Of a stretch of 7,585 nt of DNA, positions 5,670-7,585 are shown in pieces. The stretch's first letter is position 1; the number at the start of each line of letters is the position of its first letter. Below the pieces are notes generated by a model that was given only the letters and a program-made list of their open reading frames with translations, had not been told where the DNA came from and did not search any database. Origin of the DNA: Gammaproteobacteria bacterium (GTDB lineage Bacteria; Pseudomonadota; Gammaproteobacteria; PS1; Pseudothioglobaceae). A program made the translations under genes and the position numbers. The stretch lies in the NCBI GenBank assembly GCA_029941485.1, contig JAPYOZ010000024.1, positions 4,934 through 12,518 of the forward strand. Reading direction: 5' to 3'.

Positions 5670-6082
5670 TGAGTCAATTGCAAATTCGAGTTTATTACGA
5701 AGATACTGACAGTGGCGGTGTGGTTTATTATGCTAATTATCTTAAATTTATAGAAAGGGGGCGTAGTGAATTCCTTCGGTCATTAGGCTTTGAACAAGAT
5801 GAGTTGACTAAGAAACAAAATATCATTTTTGCTGTTAAGTCATTATCTGCTGATTATCAATCTCCAGCACGATTTAATGATTTGTTAAATGTACAAACTC
5901 AAGTAGAAAAAATAGGCAAAGCAAGCTTAGTTTTTTCTCAGAAAATAACGAGTTTAGAGCAAAATAAGGTATTATTTACAGCACAAGTAATTGTGGCCTG
6001 TTTGGGGGCAGATAATTTTAAACCTTGTGCTATTCCAAGCATAATTTTGGATCAAGTCATTATGGAGAAAAACAATGGATAA
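5669..6082 (+). CDS. ybgC: Acyl-CoA thioesterase YbgC, Tol-Pal cluster member
   Basis: YbgC is a cytoplasmic hot-dog-fold (4HBT-type) thioesterase that hydrolyses acyl-CoA and has been linked to phospholipid metabolism; it is the usual first gene of tol-pal clusters. The product has 137 residues, as expected. The diagnostic motif is at residues 9-32, running from YYEDTDSGG through VVYYANYLKF to IERGR, with the catalytic aspartate expected at Asp14. E. coli has His where this protein has Tyr21 (VVYHA versus VVYYA); Tyr is frequent in other YbgC-like enzymes. The rest, including YQSPARFNDLLNVQTQVEKIG and a strand around FTAQVIVACLG, fits the fold. It starts within the ruvB stop (TAATG) and its last eight bases overlap tolQ, so all three should be co-translated. 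Confidence 0.92.
   Translation: MSQLQIRVYYEDTDSGGVVYYANYLKFIERGRSEFLRSLGFEQDELTKKQNIIFAVKSLSADYQSPARFNDLLNVQTQVEKIGKASLVFSQKITSLEQNKVLFTAQVIVACLGADNFKPCAIPSIILDQVIMEKNNG
6064..6068 (+). promoter_or_regulatory. Ribosome binding site of tolQ
   Basis: GGAGA lies six bases before the tolQ ATG at 6075, inside the end of ybgC. It is the best Shine-Dalgarno of the Tol genes here and fixes the tolQ start. tolR and tolA lack a comparable site. Confidence 0.7.
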
Positions 6083-6743
6083 CGGTTTGTCAATTTTTAG
6101 TTTAATCATCAGTGCTGGTTTTGTAGTACAGGTAGTAATGTTTATTTTGGTGTTAATGAGTGTTTATTCTTGGACCATTATTCTGTCAAAAAAGAAAGTA
6201 TTAATGGATGCTAGAAGAGATATTAAAAAGTTTCATAATAATTTTCTGACCAATCCTAATTTAGAAAAAATACACAATAAAATCCCTAATATTGTTTCAA
6301 AACGCAGTCCAATGGAGCATATTTTTGGTTCTGGATATGGTGAATTTACCCATTCTTCATCTTCTTCTAATCAGGCATTAATCATGAATTCTGAGCGCGC
6401 TTATCGTTCGATGAATACCACTGCTAATAATGAAGTTGACCATTTGGATGGAGGCTTATCTGTATTAGCAATGATTGCTTCATCAAGTCCATATATCGGT
6501 TTATTTGGCACTGTGTGGGGGATTATGCATTCATTCATTGGCTTGGCTTCTGTTAAACAAGCTACCATTGCTATTGTTGCCCCAGGTATTGCAGAAGCAT
6601 TAATTGCAACAGCATTTGGTTTGTTTGCTGCCATTCCTGCAACCATGGCCTACAATCGTTTGGTTTCTCAGGTTGGGGCAATTGCCAACAAATACACTGC
6701 TTTTATTGAGGAGTTGTTTGTTATTTTCCAAAGACAAAAATAA
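6075..6743 (+). CDS. tolQ: Tol-Pal motor subunit TolQ
   Basis: TolQ is an inner-membrane protein of the MotA/TolQ/ExbB family. With TolR it forms a proton-driven motor that energises TolA for outer-membrane constriction at division. The 222 residues are near the usual 225-230. Three membrane helices are visible at about 7-37, 128-156 and 164-192, with the large cytoplasmic loop between the first two. The family core is intact: SSSPYIGLFGTVWGIMHSF (136-154) and VAPGIAEALIATAFGLFAAIPA (168-189). Thr146 and Thr179 correspond to the channel-lining Thr145 and Thr178 of E. coli. The loop contains a Ser run (94-98), a small local oddity. It overlaps ybgC by eight bases and is followed 12 bases later by tolR. 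Confidence 0.95.
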   Translation: MDNGLSIFSLIISAGFVVQVVMFILVLMSVYSWTIILSKKKVLMDARRDIKKFHNNFLTNPNLEKIHNKIPNIVSKRSPMEHIFGSGYGEFTHSSSSSNQALIMNSERAYRSMNTTANNEVDHLDGGLSVLAMIASSSPYIGLFGTVWGIMHSFIGLASVKQATIAIVAPGIAEALIATAFGLFAAIPATMAYNRLVSQVGAIANKYTAFIEELFVIFQRQK

Positions 6744-6755
6744 CTAAAAACAACG

Positions 6756-7208
6756 ATGATCGAATTACCACAACGCATTAGACCACCTATAGATGCACAA
6801 ATCAATATTGTTCCGTATATTGACGTGATGTTGGTTTTACTGGTTATTTTTATGATGACCACACCTATCATTCAACAAGGGATTGAGGTTGATCTTCCAT
6901 CTGCTGAGGCAAAAATGGTGGATTTTACCGAGCAGTTGCCTACCGTTATTACCATTAACAAAGAAGGTGAATTCTTTATTAATTCATTGGATGAGGAAGC
7001 ATCAGAGATTGAAGTAGGCGAAAGATTACCATTAGGAATTCTTGCAGGACGTGTTCGTGCACGATTAGATATTTATCCACAGATGAAGGTATTTGTTAGA
7101 GGTGATCAATATGTGGCTTATGGCACAGTGGTTTCACTTATGTCGTTCTTGCAAAAACAAGGTGTTGATAAAATAGGCATTATTACTGAATCTCCTGATG
7201 CAAAGTAA
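6756..7208 (+). CDS. tolR: Tol-Pal motor subunit TolR
   Basis: TolR is the ExbD-family partner of TolQ: a short cytoplasmic N-terminus, one membrane helix and a periplasmic dimer domain. The 150 residues are slightly above the usual 140-145. The proton-carrying aspartate is Asp23 in INIVPYIDVMLVLLVIF, the same number as in E. coli TolR. The helix spans about 22-39, followed by the family hinge TTPIIQQGIEVDLP. The periplasmic domain contains PTVITINKEGEFFIN and, near the end, VFVRGDQYVAYGTVVSLMSFL, both typical. ExbD is the main alternative, but ybgC-tolQ-tolR-tolA order settles it as TolR. No Shine-Dalgarno is evident in the 12-base gap after tolQ. The TAA stop shares a base with an ATG (7208) that opens a four-codon ORF before tolA. 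Confidence 0.94.
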   Translation: MIELPQRIRPPIDAQINIVPYIDVMLVLLVIFMMTTPIIQQGIEVDLPSAEAKMVDFTEQLPTVITINKEGEFFINSLDEEASEIEVGERLPLGILAGRVRARLDIYPQMKVFVRGDQYVAYGTVVSLMSFLQKQGVDKIGIITESPDAK

Positions 7209-7222
7209 TGAATAAAAAATAA
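7208..7222 (+). other. Four-codon ORF bridging tolR and tolA
   Basis: ATG AAT AAA AAA TAA begins inside the tolR stop (TAATG) and ends two bases before the tolA ATG at 7225. It could let terminating tolR ribosomes restart and hand on to tolA, which has only a weak ribosome site. In sequence this AT-rich it could be accidental. Confidence 0.3.
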
Positions 7223-7224
7223 AG

Positions 7225-7585
7225 ATGAACACTGATTTTATCAAAAAAATAAAACTACCTAAGATTGCTAAAAGTCACCCAGTGGCTTTTTGGGTGACAG
7301 TAGCATTGCATTTTGTGCTGTTGATTGCACTTATGTTTTCAAGTCCACAAAGTTGGGAAATCCCCCAACAAGTAGCTAAATCTTCCTCTAAAGCTACCCC
7401 TAAGGCAGTAACGGTTGATTTAACTGAGATTAAAAAAGAAAAACAACGTTTGGTTGATCTAAAAAATAAAAGAGAAAAGCGCCTTAAGGACCTTCAGCGG
7501 GCTGAAAAGAAAGTAGAAAATGAACGCTATAAGGAACAACAAAGACTAAAAAAACTCAAAGTTAAAATTAAAAAGGAGAAAAAAG
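7225..7585 (+). CDS. tolA: Tol-Pal protein TolA, N-terminal part, cut by window edge
   Basis: TolA spans the periplasm, linking the TolQR motor to TolB/Pal and the outer membrane. I read 120 residues from the ATG at 7225, open to the window end. A basic N-terminus (KKIKLPKIAK) is followed by one membrane helix, about residues 19-38 (VAFWVTVALHFVLLIALMF). This helix keeps the key histidine of the TolA/TonB anchor pattern as Thr25-x3-His29-x2-Leu32; the two serines of the E. coli Ser-His-Leu-Ser pattern appear as Thr25 and Leu36. A Ser/Pro-containing stretch follows, then from about residue 65 a Lys/Glu/Arg/Gln-rich segment without prolines, typical of TolA's long helical domain II. The C-terminal globular domain is outside the window. 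Position right after tolQ-tolR supports the call. Confidence 0.9.
   Translation, partial: MNTDFIKKIKLPKIAKSHPVAFWVTVALHFVLLIALMFSSPQSWEIPQQVAKSSSKATPKAVTVDLTEIKKEKQRLVDLKNKREKRLKDLQRAEKKVENERYKEQQRLKKLKVKIKKEKK

Noticed and set aside
5458..6871. Minus-strand ORFs at 5646-5458, 6646-6401 and 6871-6668
   Set aside because: Antisense shadows of ruvB, tolQ and tolQ/tolR.
1..7585. Novel system, mobile element, CRISPR array, tRNA or riboswitch
   Set aside because: All coding space is taken by recognised housekeeping genes, no gap exceeds about 75 bases, and no tandem or terminal repeats or structured RNA could be seen by eye.

Overview
This AT-rich window looks like ordinary gammaproteobacterial chromosome. 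It carries ten protein-coding genes on both strands (two cut by the window ends) and almost no spare DNA. Every gene belongs to a known housekeeping family. Several neighbour pairs are classic for Gammaproteobacteria: bamE divergent from fur, lolB divergent from hemA-prfA, and ruvB running into ybgC-tolQ-tolR-tolA. The low GC, tight spacing and gene set would fit a small-genome marine lineage such as the SUP05/Thioglobus sulphur oxidisers or their symbionts. That placement is inference from general familiarity, not a search result. I see no mobile element, CRISPR array, RNA gene, toxin-antitoxin pair or defence cassette.

Layout. Bases 1-412 (minus) hold the N-terminal part of the outer-membrane assembly lipoprotein BamE. 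A 64-bp AT-rich divergent region separates it from fur (477-884), which is followed after 20 bp by a ZnuB-type zinc ABC permease gene (905-1696). The znuB end overlaps, tail to tail, the end of prfA. The minus-strand pair hemA (4035-2776) and prfA (2779-1688) is joined by an ATGA stop/start overlap. A short intergenic region (4036-4108) with a clear TATAAT for hemA and two small dyads separates hemA from the divergent lolB (4109-4621). Then come ruvB (4644-5669), ybgC (5669-6082), tolQ (6075-6743), tolR (6756-7208) and the start of tolA (7225 onward), all on the plus strand with gaps or overlaps of at most 22 bp, so probably one transcript.

How the genes fit together. Much of the window serves the Gram-negative envelope. 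BamE helps insert outer-membrane proteins, LolB inserts lipoproteins into the outer membrane (BamE itself is a predicted client), and TolQRA with YbgC forms the start of the Tol-Pal system. HemA makes the first committed intermediate of tetrapyrrole synthesis from glutamyl-tRNA. RF1 ends translation at UAG/UAA. RuvB drives Holliday-junction migration. Fur and ZnuB concern metal homeostasis.

I did not find an undescribed system. The points worth a second look are small: an in-phase A7 slippery heptamer just before the hemA stop that could create a HemA-RF1 fusion, tiny ORFs bridging gene junctions, dyads in the hemA/lolB promoter region, the link of fur to a znuB without znuA or znuC beside it, and the overlapping convergent stops of znuB and prfA.
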